Source of the DNA: Lachnoclostridium sp. An14
GTDB taxonomy: Bacteria; Bacillota; Clostridia; Lachnospirales; Lachnospiraceae
DNA: 64,000 bases
Direction of reading: 5' to 3'
Assembly (NCBI RefSeq): GCF_002160755.1
Contig: NZ_NFLE01000003.1
Span: 120,157-184,156, forward strand
The notes beneath the pieces are model-generated. The model worked only from the letters and a program-made list of their open reading frames with translations. It had not been told where the DNA came from and did no database searches. A program made the translations under genes and the position numbers. Positions 1 to 8,631 of this stretch are shown piece by piece (position 1 is the stretch's first letter; each line of letters starts with the position of its first letter).

Positions 1-1
1 C

Positions 2-673
2 CTCTATAACACCCTGGACACCATCGTCTGGCTCATCGAGTGCAACCAGGACGACGAGGCGGTGAACATGGTGGTGACTCTGTCCAACTTTTTCCGCCTG
101 GTGCTAAGCCGCGGCAAGGAGTTCATCTCCCTGCGGGAGGAGGAGCAGCACATCCGCAGCTACCTGGAAATCCAGGAGGTGCGCTACCGGGATATTTTAG
201 ACTACGAGATCCGCATTTCCCCCTCCCTCTACGAGTACCAGATTCTGAAACTGACCCTCCAGCCCCTGGTGGAAAATGCCCTCTACCACGGCATCAAGTA
301 CAAGCGGGCCAGGGGCTGCATCCGGGTCACCGGGGAAAAACAGGGGGAAAACCTCCTGCTCACCGTCAGCGACGACGGGGTGGGCATGGAGGAGGCGGAT
401 CTTCTGGAGCTGCGCCGGGAGATTAAACGCCCCTGCAGCGAGACGGAAAAGGGCTTTGGCCTGGCAAACGTCAACGAGCGCATCCATATGTATTTCGGCC
501 CCCAGTACGGCATGGAGATCCAGTCGGAGAAGGGAAAGGGAACCACGGTGAAACTGACGATCCCGGCAGTCTTAGCCTGGGAGGGAAGACCCTTTCCCGC
601 AGGGGCGGAAGGAAACCTACCGGAGGCAGGCAGAACCGGGATTTCCGGAACAGATGGGGAGGTGCAGGGATGA
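2..673 (+). CDS. YesM/LytS-type sensor histidine kinase, C-terminal part (5' end outside window)
   Basis: The frame is open from the left edge and starts within the LYNTLD sequence that normally follows the phospho-acceptor His of the His_kinase (PF06580) family, so sensor, membrane segments and the His itself lie outside the window. What remains is the ATP-binding half: an N-box (LVENALYHGIK), a G1 box (DDGVGM) and a G2 box (GFGLANVNERI). The family phosphorylates AraC-type response regulators at the membrane. The stop overlaps the start of the next gene by four bases (ATGA), so kinase and sugar-binding lipoprotein are translationally coupled. The cognate regulator is very probably the protein starting at 1753. 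The C-terminus continues about 35 residues beyond the kinase fold as an unstructured tail. Confidence 0.9.
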   Translation, partial: LYNTLDTIVWLIECNQDDEAVNMVVTLSNFFRLVLSRGKEFISLREEEQHIRSYLEIQEVRYRDILDYEIRISPSLYEYQILKLTLQPLVENALYHGIKYKRARGCIRVTGEKQGENLLLTVSDDGVGMEEADLLELRREIKRPCSETEKGFGLANVNERIHMYFGPQYGMEIQSEKGKGTTVKLTIPAVLAWEGRPFPAGAEGNLPEAGRTGISGTDGEVQG

Positions 674-1737
674 AGAAGGAAAGAAACAGGAAAAAACGGC
701 GTTCTCTCCTCTGGCTGACGGCCGTTCTGGGAGCGGGAACCGTCCTGGGAGCCGGCCTTCTCTCCGGCTGCGGACAGCCGGGGCCGGAGACCGGCAGCCA
801 GGGACTTCCTGCGGAGACGGAAACCCTTTTGCCGGAGGAGGATCTGGTGGTGGTGGGAATGTCCCAGGTTGGCAGTGAGTCCATGTGGAGGACGGCAAAC
901 ACCAACTCCATTCAGAACGTGTTTACCCAGGAAAACGGCTATTTCCTGCTGTTTGACAACGCCAGGCAGAAACAGGAAAATCAGATCAAAGCCCTCCGCA
1001 GCTTTATTTCCCAGCGGGTGGATTACATCATCTTTTCCCCCATTACGGAATCGGGCTGGGATACGGTTCTCCAGGAGGCGAAGGAGGCGCAGATCCCCGT
1101 CATCATCATCGACCGGAAGGTGGATGTGAAGGATCCCTCCCTCTACGTCTCCTGGGTGGGCTCTGACTTTATGAGAGAGGGGCGCCAGGCGGGGGAGACC
1201 CTGGCGGCGTACCTGGAACAGCAGGGCCGCACGGAGGAGAGCATCCGCATTGTGGTGCTGCGGGGCACAGAAGGATCCACCGCCACCATCGGCCGCACAG
1301 ACGGATTCCGGGAGGTGGCTGCGGAGCATGAAAACTGGCTGATCTTAGAGGAGGCGGACGGGGATTTCACCACCGCCAAGGGCCATGAGGAGATGGAACG
1401 GATGCTGGAAACCTACCAGGACATCGACGTGCTCATTTCCCAGAACGACGATATGACCTTCGGCGCCCTGGAGGCCATCCAGGACGCGGGAAAGACGGTG
1501 GGAACAGAGGGGGACATCATGGTGTTTTCCTTTGACGCCACCAAGAGCGCTCTAAAACTGGTGGAACAGGGGATGGTCACCGCCGACATCGAGTGCAATC
1601 CCAATCAGGGGGAGTACGCCGAGGAGGTGATCCGCCGGTTGGAACAGGGAAAACCGGTGGCAAAGCTCTATTTTGTGCCGGGACAGATCTTTACGGAAGA
1701 CAATGTGTCAGACGCCATCGAAGGACGGGCGTACTAG
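670..1737 (+). CDS. YtfQ-like sugar-binding lipoprotein placed between kinase and response regulator (probable sensor subunit)
   Basis: 355 residues. A basic, hydrophobic signal ends in a lipobox (LLSGC, Cys34), then a periplasmic-binding fold of the ribose/galactofuranose class. The stretch VGSESMWRTA, the KQENQIKA segment and the DRKVDVKD segment resemble E. coli YtfQ. It is homologous to the transporter-linked binding protein at 4871 but sits between a YesM-type kinase and a YesN-type regulator, with no ABC subunits adjacent. That arrangement resembles the XylFII-LytS type of three-component system, in which a binding protein presents the sugar to the kinase. Function as a sensor rather than a transport component is inferred from context. 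The ligand is probably a furanose or pyranose sugar and cannot be fixed from sequence. Confidence 0.85.
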   Translation: MKKERNRKKRRSLLWLTAVLGAGTVLGAGLLSGCGQPGPETGSQGLPAETETLLPEEDLVVVGMSQVGSESMWRTANTNSIQNVFTQENGYFLLFDNARQKQENQIKALRSFISQRVDYIIFSPITESGWDTVLQEAKEAQIPVIIIDRKVDVKDPSLYVSWVGSDFMREGRQAGETLAAYLEQQGRTEESIRIVVLRGTEGSTATIGRTDGFREVAAEHENWLILEEADGDFTTAKGHEEMERMLETYQDIDVLISQNDDMTFGALEAIQDAGKTVGTEGDIMVFSFDATKSALKLVEQGMVTADIECNPNQGEYAEEVIRRLEQGKPVAKLYFVPGQIFTEDNVSDAIEGRAY

Positions 1738-1752
1738 AGAAAGGAAGGCCTT

Positions 1753-3369
1753 GTGTTAAAAGTATTTATTGTAGAAGACGAGACGGTTATCCGGGAGGGA
1801 TTCCGGGATAAAATCCCGTGGGAGCAGTACGGCTTTCAGCTGGTGGGAGACGCGGGGGACGGGGAGGTGGCCCTTCCCCTGATCCGGAAAATCCGGCCGG
1901 ACGTACTGATCACCGACATCAAAATGCCCTTTATGGACGGGCTGTCCTTGAGCGAGATCGTAAAAGAGGAATTTCCCAAGACGAAAATTATCATCATCAG
2001 CGGGTACGACGATTTTGAGTACGCCAGGCAGGCCATCCGGGCGGGTGTGGACCAGTACCTGCTAAAGCCCATCACCAGGCAGACTTTAAGAGGGGTGCTG
2101 GTGGAGCTGCGGGAAAAGATTGAGCAGGAGACGGAGCAGCAGGACTACCAGGACCAGTATCAGGACGAGATGCAGGAGTTTGAGCAGTTCGCCCTCCGAC
2201 GGTTTTTTGAGAAGATCCTGGACGGAAAGCTGTCGGTAAAGGAGATTTACGAGGAGGCGGCCAGGCTTTCCCTGCCCCTGACGGCGGCCAGCTATAACCT
2301 TCTCCTCTTTTCCGTCTACGAAGCCAGCGAGTCCTCCTCCCTGGAGCGGCGGGAGTGGTTTACGAGAAAGCAGGAGGAGGTGTTTCACTACTTTCTGCGC
2401 CATCCCCAGTACATCCTGTTCCGTCTGGACGTCAACTGCTACGGTGTGCTGATCAAGTCGGAGACAGCCCTGATGGAGGATCTGGCGGACCGGGCCCTGG
2501 ATCACATCAAGCGGGTGTGCGGCCCGGAGGAGGAGCGGATCCGCTGGTACGTGGCGGTGGGGACGCCGGTGGAGCGGCTCAGCTCCCTGCCCCAGTGCTA
2601 TGAGCGGGTGAATCACTGTTTCGCCTACCGGTTTATCATGCCCGCCCTTCACATCCTGTCGGAGACCACCCTGGCAGGCTTTCTGGCGGACCAGGAGGAG
2701 AAAAACATCGGCCAGGTGGACTTTATGCAGATGGATCCCGACATTATCCGGGACTTCCTCTCCCGGGGGACGAAAAAGGAGATCCACGGCTTTGTGGAAT
2801 CCTACCTCCAGAACATCCAGAACGCCTTAAAGTCCAGGATGTTCCGGGATTACGTGATTTTAAACATCCGTTTCGCGGTGGTGGCCTTTTTAGAGTCCAT
2901 CGGGGCCAAGCAGGCGGAGTACATGGGGCGGATCGAGCAGGCGGTGCAGGCCATCCACAGAGAGGATCGGGAAATCTCCCTCTATTTTGTGGAAATGCTG
3001 GGGACAGCCATGGACCAGCGGGAGGAAATCAACAGCTATCAGGGCGGAAAAATGTTAAAGAAGGCCCTGGAGTACATCGACGCCAACTTTGACAGCGAGA
3101 CCCTGTCCCTCAACCAGGCGGCGGAGAGCATCGGGGCCAGCGCCAACTATTTAAGCGCCGTGTTCAGCCAGGGGATGCAGAAAACCTTTGTGGAATATGT
3201 GACGGAGAAGCGGATCGAGAAGGCCAAAAAGCTCCTCCGCCACACAGACAAGACCTCCGGCGAGATCGCCAGGGAGGTGGGATATAAGGACGCCAGGTAC
3301 TTTGGCTTTGTGTTTAAAAAGCTCCAGGGGTGCAGCCCCAGGGAGTACCGGGGAGAGGGCCGGAAATAA
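1753..3369 (+). CDS. AraC-family response regulator (YesN type)
   Basis: 538 residues from a GTG start preceded by a purine-rich GAAAGGAAGG site. The N-terminal receiver domain (about 1-125) has the acidic pocket VEDE, phospho-acceptor Asp55 in ITDIKMP, and the conserved Lys in LLKPI. The middle, about 130-425, is the poorly conserved helical region usual in this family. The last 100 residues form two AraC helix-turn-helix motifs, including LNQAAESIGASANYLSAVF and the C-terminal SGEIAREVGYKDARYFGFVF. It is the partner of the kinase and sugar-binding lipoprotein just upstream and probably activates the transporter operon beginning at 4871, whose promoter lies about 1.4 kb downstream. Confidence 0.93.
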   Translation: MLKVFIVEDETVIREGFRDKIPWEQYGFQLVGDAGDGEVALPLIRKIRPDVLITDIKMPFMDGLSLSEIVKEEFPKTKIIIISGYDDFEYARQAIRAGVDQYLLKPITRQTLRGVLVELREKIEQETEQQDYQDQYQDEMQEFEQFALRRFFEKILDGKLSVKEIYEEAARLSLPLTAASYNLLLFSVYEASESSSLERREWFTRKQEEVFHYFLRHPQYILFRLDVNCYGVLIKSETALMEDLADRALDHIKRVCGPEEERIRWYVAVGTPVERLSSLPQCYERVNHCFAYRFIMPALHILSETTLAGFLADQEEKNIGQVDFMQMDPDIIRDFLSRGTKKEIHGFVESYLQNIQNALKSRMFRDYVILNIRFAVVAFLESIGAKQAEYMGRIEQAVQAIHREDREISLYFVEMLGTAMDQREEINSYQGGKMLKKALEYIDANFDSETLSLNQAAESIGASANYLSAVFSQGMQKTFVEYVTEKRIEKAKKLLRHTDKTSGEIAREVGYKDARYFGFVFKKLQGCSPREYRGEGRK

Positions 3370-3383
3370 CGCTGGAACCGGAG

Positions 3384-4466
3384 CTACCGTTTCAGCTTTG
3401 TGCTCTCCCTGATAATCAGTTCCCAGCGGGATTCCTGTAAAGAAACGGGGATCCCGTTTAATGTTTTTATGACCGTCTCCGCCGTCAGCCGTCCCATCTC
3501 ATGGGGGCGGTGGGCGAGGGAGGTGAGGGGGAGGCTGCTGTGGCTGCTTAAGTAGGTGTTGTCAAAGGAGGCGATGGCCATGGCGGCGGGGAGCTCATAC
3601 CCGGCCCGCCGGAAGGCTCCCGCCAGGCGGTAGGCGACCCGGTCGTCAAAGCAGATCACGGCGGTGCAGGAGGACAGAAGGCGGGTCATGATCACCCGGA
3701 AAACCCTCACCTCCTCCTCCGGGGAAAGGCGGCGCAGCTCCCCGGAGCTGTACCAGCAGACGTGGCTGTCCTGGAAGGGCAGGCCCAGGGAAAGCAGAGT
3801 CTCGGAAAAGCCCAGATACCGCTCCTGTCCCCGCAGGTCGTCCCAGGGAAGGACGGCCCCCATGGCCCGGTGGCCCTGGGAGGCCAGATGGCGGACCAGC
3901 AGGGAGCTGCCGGAATCGTTGTCATCCTTCACCGTCAGGACGCCGGAAAGCCCGGGATAGGAGCTGCCCAGAAACACGGGACGGCAGCCCTCCCGGATCA
4001 GGCGGCGGTAGAGATCCAGGTTGGGATTTGGGAGGGCGCTGCGGCAGGGCTCTGCGACCATGCCGCGGGGCGGCCGGCAAAGCAGGTCGGAGAGGATGTC
4101 CCTCTCCCTGGCCACAGAGCCCTCCGTCACCAGCACTTCAGAGGAAAATCCCCCCTCAGAGAGGCGGGAGCGGATGTCCTCCAAAAGGCCGGGATAAAGG
4201 TAGTCCTGATCCTCGGAAATGAGGATGGGGATGAGGTTTTCCTGGGGGGCGGCGGACAGGCCGGTGATGTAGGAGCCGCTGCCCCGCCGTTTGGAGATCA
4301 CTCCCTCCTGCTCCAATAAGGCCAGGGCCGCCCGCACCGTCTGGCGGCTCACCCCGTAGGTGGAGCACAGCTCCTGCTCTGTGGGAAGGCGGTGGATCCC
4401 GTCCCGGATGCTTTGGCGGATCAGCAGGGAGAGCTGTTCCTTCAGCCATTCATATTTCAGCGCCAT
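3384..4466 (-). CDS. GntR-family regulator with LacI-type sugar-binding domain
   Basis: 360 residues from the ATG at 4466, which has AGGAGGAAT seven bases upstream; an in-frame ATG 96 bases further upstream lacks a site and adds no conserved sequence. The N-terminal winged helix (about 1-70) reads LPTEQELCSTYGVSRQTVR, typical of GntR. The remainder, about 85-355, is a periplasmic-binding fold as in LacI/AraR, ending LAHRPHEMGRLTAETVI. Such hybrids are sugar-responsive repressors. It is divergent from the sugar transporter at 4871 and convergent with the response regulator, so the transporter promoter and its own promoter share the 400-base intergenic region, where two candidate operators are visible. 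Confidence 0.9.
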   Translation of the reverse strand: MALKYEWLKEQLSLLIRQSIRDGIHRLPTEQELCSTYGVSRQTVRAALALLEQEGVISKRRGSGSYITGLSAAPQENLIPILISEDQDYLYPGLLEDIRSRLSEGGFSSEVLVTEGSVARERDILSDLLCRPPRGMVAEPCRSALPNPNLDLYRRLIREGCRPVFLGSSYPGLSGVLTVKDDNDSGSSLLVRHLASQGHRAMGAVLPWDDLRGQERYLGFSETLLSLGLPFQDSHVCWYSSGELRRLSPEEEVRVFRVIMTRLLSSCTAVICFDDRVAYRLAGAFRRAGYELPAAMAIASFDNTYLSSHSSLPLTSLAHRPHEMGRLTAETVIKTLNGIPVSLQESRWELIIRESTKLKR

Positions 4467-4555
4467 AAAAATTCCTCCTGAAGGGCCAGGCAGCGGACAG
4501 ACCTCAAAATTTGGGCGGGTCTGCCCGCCGTCCCGGCCGAAAATACGTAAAAAAT

Positions 4556-4584
4556 CATACATTCATCGTAAAATAACATACATT
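4556..4584. promoter_or_regulatory. Direct repeat CATACATT x2, candidate autoregulatory operator
   Basis: CATACATT occurs at 4556-4563 and again at 4577-4584, a 21-base period (two helical turns), about 90 bases upstream of the GntR-type regulator start. Placement suggests an operator or activator site for that gene. The regulator bound is not known. Confidence 0.3.
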
Positions 4585-4630
4585 TTCCTTCCATTCTGAA
4601 AAAATACACAGGACAATAGGAGGAAAAAAT

Positions 4631-4645
4631 CCGGAACAGTTCCGG
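4631..4645. promoter_or_regulatory. Perfect palindrome CCGGAAC-A-GTTCCGG, candidate operator
   Basis: A 15-base perfect inverted repeat with 7-base arms lies midway between the divergent GntR-type regulator and the sugar transporter. LacI/AraR-class repressors bind palindromes of this size. Assignment to the neighbouring regulator is inference. Confidence 0.35.
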
Positions 4646-4779
4646 TAAAATCCGAAAAAATCTTCATTTTGCGGAAGAAAATCGGTGTTTCATCAAAAGT
4701 TGTCCGCAATTCCCATTATATCACCCCGAATTTGTATTGTAAACTATTGCCAAATCCTGGAAACCAGAGGGATTGTCCA

Positions 4780-4808
4780 TTGAACCCCGCCGCCGTCTGC
4801 TATATGAT
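4780..4808 (+). promoter_or_regulatory. Sigma-A promoter of the sugar ABC operon
   Basis: TTGAAC (4780-4785), a 17-base spacer, then TATGAT (4803-4808). The binding-protein start at 4871 lies 63 bases downstream. The 404 bases between 4467 and 4870 otherwise hold the two candidate operators listed above and no credible gene. Confidence 0.55.
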
Positions 4809-4870
4809 GGAATCACAGGGAGGACATCTCCCAGTAGCTCGAAAACCATAAAAAAGCGGAGGTAACAATC

Positions 4871-5938
4871 ATGAAAAAGAAAGCATTGGCAACCATGTTG
4901 GTAGTGTCTATGGCAGCAGCAGGACTGGCAGGCTGCGGCGGCGGTGGCACCGAGACCACGGCAGCTCCCACCGAGGCAGCAGCAGCTGAGGACGACGCAA
5001 CGGAAGCAGCGGCTGAGGACGATGCGGAAGAAGCAGCGGCACCGGCAGCAGACGGCGAGCTGATCCGCGTAGGCATCATCAACAACGACCCCAACGAGTC
5101 CGGCTACCGCACCGCCAACGACGCGGATTTAAAGGCAATGTTCACCGAGGAGAACGGCTATGACGCCTCCTTCGCATACAGCTTAAAGAACGACGAGCAG
5201 ATCACCGCGGCTCAGAAGTTCATCCAGGACGAGGTAGATTACTTACTTCTGTCCGCAGCGGATACGTCCGGCTGGGACAGCGTGCTCCAGGACGCTCAGG
5301 ACGCAGGCATCGGCGTAATCCTGTTTGACCGTACCATCGACGCCAGCGAGGATCTGTACCTGGCATCCATCGTATCCGACATGGACAAAGAGGGCGAGAC
5401 CGCAGTCAACTGGCTGGCAGATCAGGGCCTTGACGAGTACAACATCATCCACATCCAGGGCGTAATGGGTTCCGCGGCACAGCAGGGACGTACCGGCGCT
5501 CTTGACGCGAAGGTAGCCGCTGAGGACAACTGGAATCTGGTAACCCAGCAGACCGCTGAGTGGAACTCTGAGAAGGCACAGCAGATCGTTCAGTCCGTAA
5601 TCGACGCCGGCACCGAGTTCAACGTAATCTACGCTGAGAACGACGACATGGCCAAGGGCGCTGTGGCAGCTCTGGACAAGGCAAACATCTCTCACGGCGT
5701 TGGCAAAGACGTGATCATCATGGGCTTTGACTGCAACAAGTGGGCTCTTGAGGAGCTGTTAGCACAGAACTGGAACTACGACGGACAGTGCAACCCGTTC
5801 CAGGCATCCTACATCGACGAGGTTATCAAGAAGGTAGAGAGCGGCGAGGAGATCACCGAGAAGACCATCATCCTGGAGGAGAAGGGCTTTGACGCTACCA
5901 CCATCACCGAGGAGGATGTGGAGAAGTACGGAATCTAA
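4871..5938 (+). CDS. Sugar ABC transporter substrate-binding lipoprotein (YtfQ-like)
   Basis: 355 residues with a signal peptide and lipobox LAGC (Cys22), then an Ala/Glu/Asp-rich linker (about 30-58) tethering the binding domain outside the membrane. The domain has the family landmarks ESGYRTAND, GWDSVLQDAQDAG and VIYAENDDMAKGA. It is the transport partner of the ATPase and two permeases that follow. Codon choice here is strongly biased towards GTA, CTG and GAC, fitting high expression. The gene is separated from the ATPase gene by a stem-loop, which usually lets the binding protein be made in excess. Paralogue of the sensor-linked lipoprotein at 670. Ligand not determined; galactofuranose or a related sugar is a guess from YtfQ resemblance. 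Confidence 0.92.
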   Translation: MKKKALATMLVVSMAAAGLAGCGGGGTETTAAPTEAAAAEDDATEAAAEDDAEEAAAPAADGELIRVGIINNDPNESGYRTANDADLKAMFTEENGYDASFAYSLKNDEQITAAQKFIQDEVDYLLLSAADTSGWDSVLQDAQDAGIGVILFDRTIDASEDLYLASIVSDMDKEGETAVNWLADQGLDEYNIIHIQGVMGSAAQQGRTGALDAKVAAEDNWNLVTQQTAEWNSEKAQQIVQSVIDAGTEFNVIYAENDDMAKGAVAALDKANISHGVGKDVIIMGFDCNKWALEELLAQNWNYDGQCNPFQASYIDEVIKKVESGEEITEKTIILEEKGFDATTITEEDVEKYGI

Positions 5939-5973
5939 TAGACGGATCCGGACACACATAAACCGATCATAAG

Positions 5974-6017
5974 GAGCGCGGCGCGGCATTCCTGTTATGG
6001 TATGGACGCCCGCGCTC
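5974..6017 (+). terminator. Stem-loop between binding-protein and ATPase genes (attenuator or RNA stabiliser)
   Basis: GAGCGCGG (5974-5981) pairs with CCGCGCTC (6010-6017) around a 28-base loop and is followed by TTGTTAAAT rather than a clean T-run. This is the usual position for a partial terminator or 3'-end stabilising hairpin in sugar ABC operons. Confidence 0.5.
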
Positions 6018-6072
6018 TTGTTAAATCAAAACGCAGGTCCGAAGGAAAGGACCGGCAGGAGAGGAGTGAAGA

Positions 6073-7590
6073 TTGCCGGTGAAAGAGAACGCGGTATTGG
6101 AAATGAAAAACATACACAAAAGTTTCCCCGGCGTGCGCGCTTTAGACGGCGTGGATTTTTCTCTGTGTGAGGGGGAAATCCATGCTCTCATGGGCGAGAA
6201 CGGGGCCGGAAAGTCCACCCTGATCAAGGTGCTGACCGGTGTGTATGAAAAAGACGAGGGAGACATTTTCTTAAAAGGCCATGATAAGGCCGTGGCCATC
6301 CGGTCTCCCCAGGACGCTCAGAATCTGGGCATCAGCACGGTGTATCAGGAGATCACCCTGTGCCCCAATCTGACGGTAGCGGAAAATATGTATATCGGCC
6401 GCGGAAAGTCCAAGCTCACCAAGTGGAGAAAGATGAACGCGGACGCCGACCGGATTCTGGAGAACCTGGGAATCCCGGCAAAGGCAAACCAGCAGCTTTC
6501 CGACTGTTCCATCGCCGTCCAGCAGATGGTGGCCATCGCCAGGGCGGTGGATATGGACTGTAAGGTGCTGATCTTAGACGAGCCTACTTCCTCCTTAGAC
6601 GAGTCCGAGGTGGAAAAGCTGTTCGGGCTGATGAAGGATTTGAGAGCCAGAGGGGTGGGCATCATCTTCGTTACCCACTTCTTAGACCAGGTGTACGAGG
6701 TCTGCGACAAAATCACCGTGCTCCGGGACGGCCGTCTGGTGGGCGAGTACGTTATCGAGGATCTTCCCAGAGTAAAGCTGGTGGCGAAAATGCTGGGCAA
6801 AGAGCTGGACGACATGGAGGAAATCAAGGACGAGAATCAGATGTACAAAGGGCCGGACGAGCGGGTCATCGAGGTAGAAGGCTTACAGAGCGACGCCGGC
6901 ATCAAGCCCTTTGACTTCTATATCAAGAAGGGCGAGGTCAATGGCTTTACTGGACTTTTGGGCTCCGGCCGAAGCGAGTGCGTCCGCGCCATTTTCGCCG
7001 CCGACAAGGTGGTGGCCGGCACTGTGAAGAAGAACGGCAAGGCCGTGAAGATCACGAAACCTCTGGACGCCATGAAAAACGGCATCGCCTACCTGCCGGA
7101 GGACCGGAAACGGGACGGCATCGTGGGAGATCTGTCCGTGCGGGACAACATCATTCTGGCCGCCCAGGTACTCCGCGGATTCTTCCGCCCCTTCTCCAAG
7201 GCAGAGGCGAACAAGTTCGCCGACGAGTACATCAAGCTTTTGGAGATCAAGACGGCTTCCGCCGATACTCCCATTAAATCCCTCTCCGGAGGAAACCAGC
7301 AGAAGGTGATTTTAGCCCGCTGGCTGCTCACCCATCCGGAGTATTTGATCTTAGACGAGCCCACCAGGGGAATCGACATCGGAACGAAGATCGAGATCCA
7401 GAAACTGGTGCTGAAACTGGCCTCCGAGGGAATGAGCGTGACCTTTATCTCCTCTGAGACGGACGAGATGCTGCGCACCTGCTCCCGCCTGGTGGTCATG
7501 CGTGACCGGAAGGTGGTAGGCGAGCTGTCCAAGGACGAGCTGACCCAGAGCAAGGTAATGGAGACCATAGCAGGAGGTGGAATGGAATGA
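6073..7590 (+). CDS. Sugar ABC transporter ATP-binding protein, tandem NBD (YtfR/RbsA type)
   Basis: 505 residues. A TTG start is chosen because GAGGAG lies six bases upstream; a GTG two codons later is possible. Two nucleotide-binding domains are fused. The first has a canonical Walker A (GENGAGKST, 41-49) but a divergent signature (LSDCSIAVQQ). The second has a degenerate Walker A (GLLGSGRSE) and a canonical signature LSGGNQQKV. That asymmetry is normal for the CUT2 class of monosaccharide importers. It energises the two permeases downstream, and its stop overlaps the first permease start by four bases (ATGA). Confidence 0.95.
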   Translation: MPVKENAVLEMKNIHKSFPGVRALDGVDFSLCEGEIHALMGENGAGKSTLIKVLTGVYEKDEGDIFLKGHDKAVAIRSPQDAQNLGISTVYQEITLCPNLTVAENMYIGRGKSKLTKWRKMNADADRILENLGIPAKANQQLSDCSIAVQQMVAIARAVDMDCKVLILDEPTSSLDESEVEKLFGLMKDLRARGVGIIFVTHFLDQVYEVCDKITVLRDGRLVGEYVIEDLPRVKLVAKMLGKELDDMEEIKDENQMYKGPDERVIEVEGLQSDAGIKPFDFYIKKGEVNGFTGLLGSGRSECVRAIFAADKVVAGTVKKNGKAVKITKPLDAMKNGIAYLPEDRKRDGIVGDLSVRDNIILAAQVLRGFFRPFSKAEANKFADEYIKLLEIKTASADTPIKSLSGGNQQKVILARWLLTHPEYLILDEPTRGIDIGTKIEIQKLVLKLASEGMSVTFISSETDEMLRTCSRLVVMRDRKVVGELSKDELTQSKVMETIAGGGME

Positions 7591-8630
7591 AAGTGAAAAA
7601 TAAACAGATATTTATTCCCCTGGCGGCCCTGCTGCTCCTGGCCCTCTTTAACCTGGCCATGGATCCCAGCTTTTTCAAGATCAGCCTGGGAAACAACAGC
7701 GCGGGAGACCCGGTGCTCACCGGATACCTGATGACGATTCTGGACTACGGCTCTGAGGTGGCGATCTTAGCCATCGGCATGACCCTGGTGACGGCGGCCT
7801 GCGGCGGACAGGACATCAGCGTAGGCGCGGCAGTGGCCATCGCCGGCTCTGTGATCCTGCGGGTATTAGTGGGACAGGGAGGAGACGGAACCCTCCAGGC
7901 CCCCATTATCGTGGCGTTTCTCATCGCCTGCGTGGTGGCCATGCTCTTTGGCGCCTTCAACGGCGTGCTGGTGGCCATCTTTAATATCCAGCCCATGGTG
8001 GCGACCCTGATCCTCTACACGGCAGGCCGCTCCATCGCCGCCTGGATCAACAACAACGAGCTGCCCATCGTGACGGATCAGACTTTCACCTACTTCGGCG
8101 GCTTTATCCCGGGAATCCCGGTGCCCACCCCCTTCTTTCTGGCTGTGGTGTGCGTGGTGCTGATCCTGCTGGCCTTAAAATTCACAAACCTGGGCCTTTA
8201 CACCCAGGCGGTGGGAATCAACGCCAGCTCCTCCCGGTTAAACGGCTTAAATCCCACCTTCATCAAGTGGCTGAGCTTTGTGATCCTGGGCCTGTGCGTG
8301 GCCGTGGTGGGACTGATCAAGACCAGCCGCCTGTCCACCATCAACTACTCCGTAATCGCCAAGGACATTGAGATGGATGCCATCCTGGCGGTGGCCCTGG
8401 GCGGAAATGCCCTGAGCGGAGGCAAGTTCAACATCATGGCCTCCATCCTGGGCGCCTACGTGATCCAGTTCCTGACCACGACGCTCTACAAGTTCAACGT
8501 GTCCTCGGACGCCCTTCCGGCGTACAAGGCCGTGGTGGTGATCATCCTGGTGGTGATCAGCGCGCCGGCAGTGAAGGACAAGCTTGCCGCTTACGGCAAG
8601 AAATGGAAAAAGCAGAAGGAGGTCGGATGA
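7587..8630 (+). CDS. Sugar ABC transporter permease (YtfT-like)
   Basis: 347 residues, nearly all hydrophobic with roughly eight to ten membrane segments, in the BPD_transp_2 family. The conserved segment GGQDISVGAAVAIAGSV and the later ILAVALGGNALSGGK match CUT2 permeases. Translationally coupled to the ATPase gene. It forms a heteromeric channel with the second permease at 8632, as in the YtfT/YjfF pair. Confidence 0.93.
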   Translation: MKVKNKQIFIPLAALLLLALFNLAMDPSFFKISLGNNSAGDPVLTGYLMTILDYGSEVAILAIGMTLVTAACGGQDISVGAAVAIAGSVILRVLVGQGGDGTLQAPIIVAFLIACVVAMLFGAFNGVLVAIFNIQPMVATLILYTAGRSIAAWINNNELPIVTDQTFTYFGGFIPGIPVPTPFFLAVVCVVLILLALKFTNLGLYTQAVGINASSSRLNGLNPTFIKWLSFVILGLCVAVVGLIKTSRLSTINYSVIAKDIEMDAILAVALGGNALSGGKFNIMASILGAYVIQFLTTTLYKFNVSSDALPAYKAVVVIILVVISAPAVKDKLAAYGKKWKKQKEVG

Positions 8631-8631
8631 G

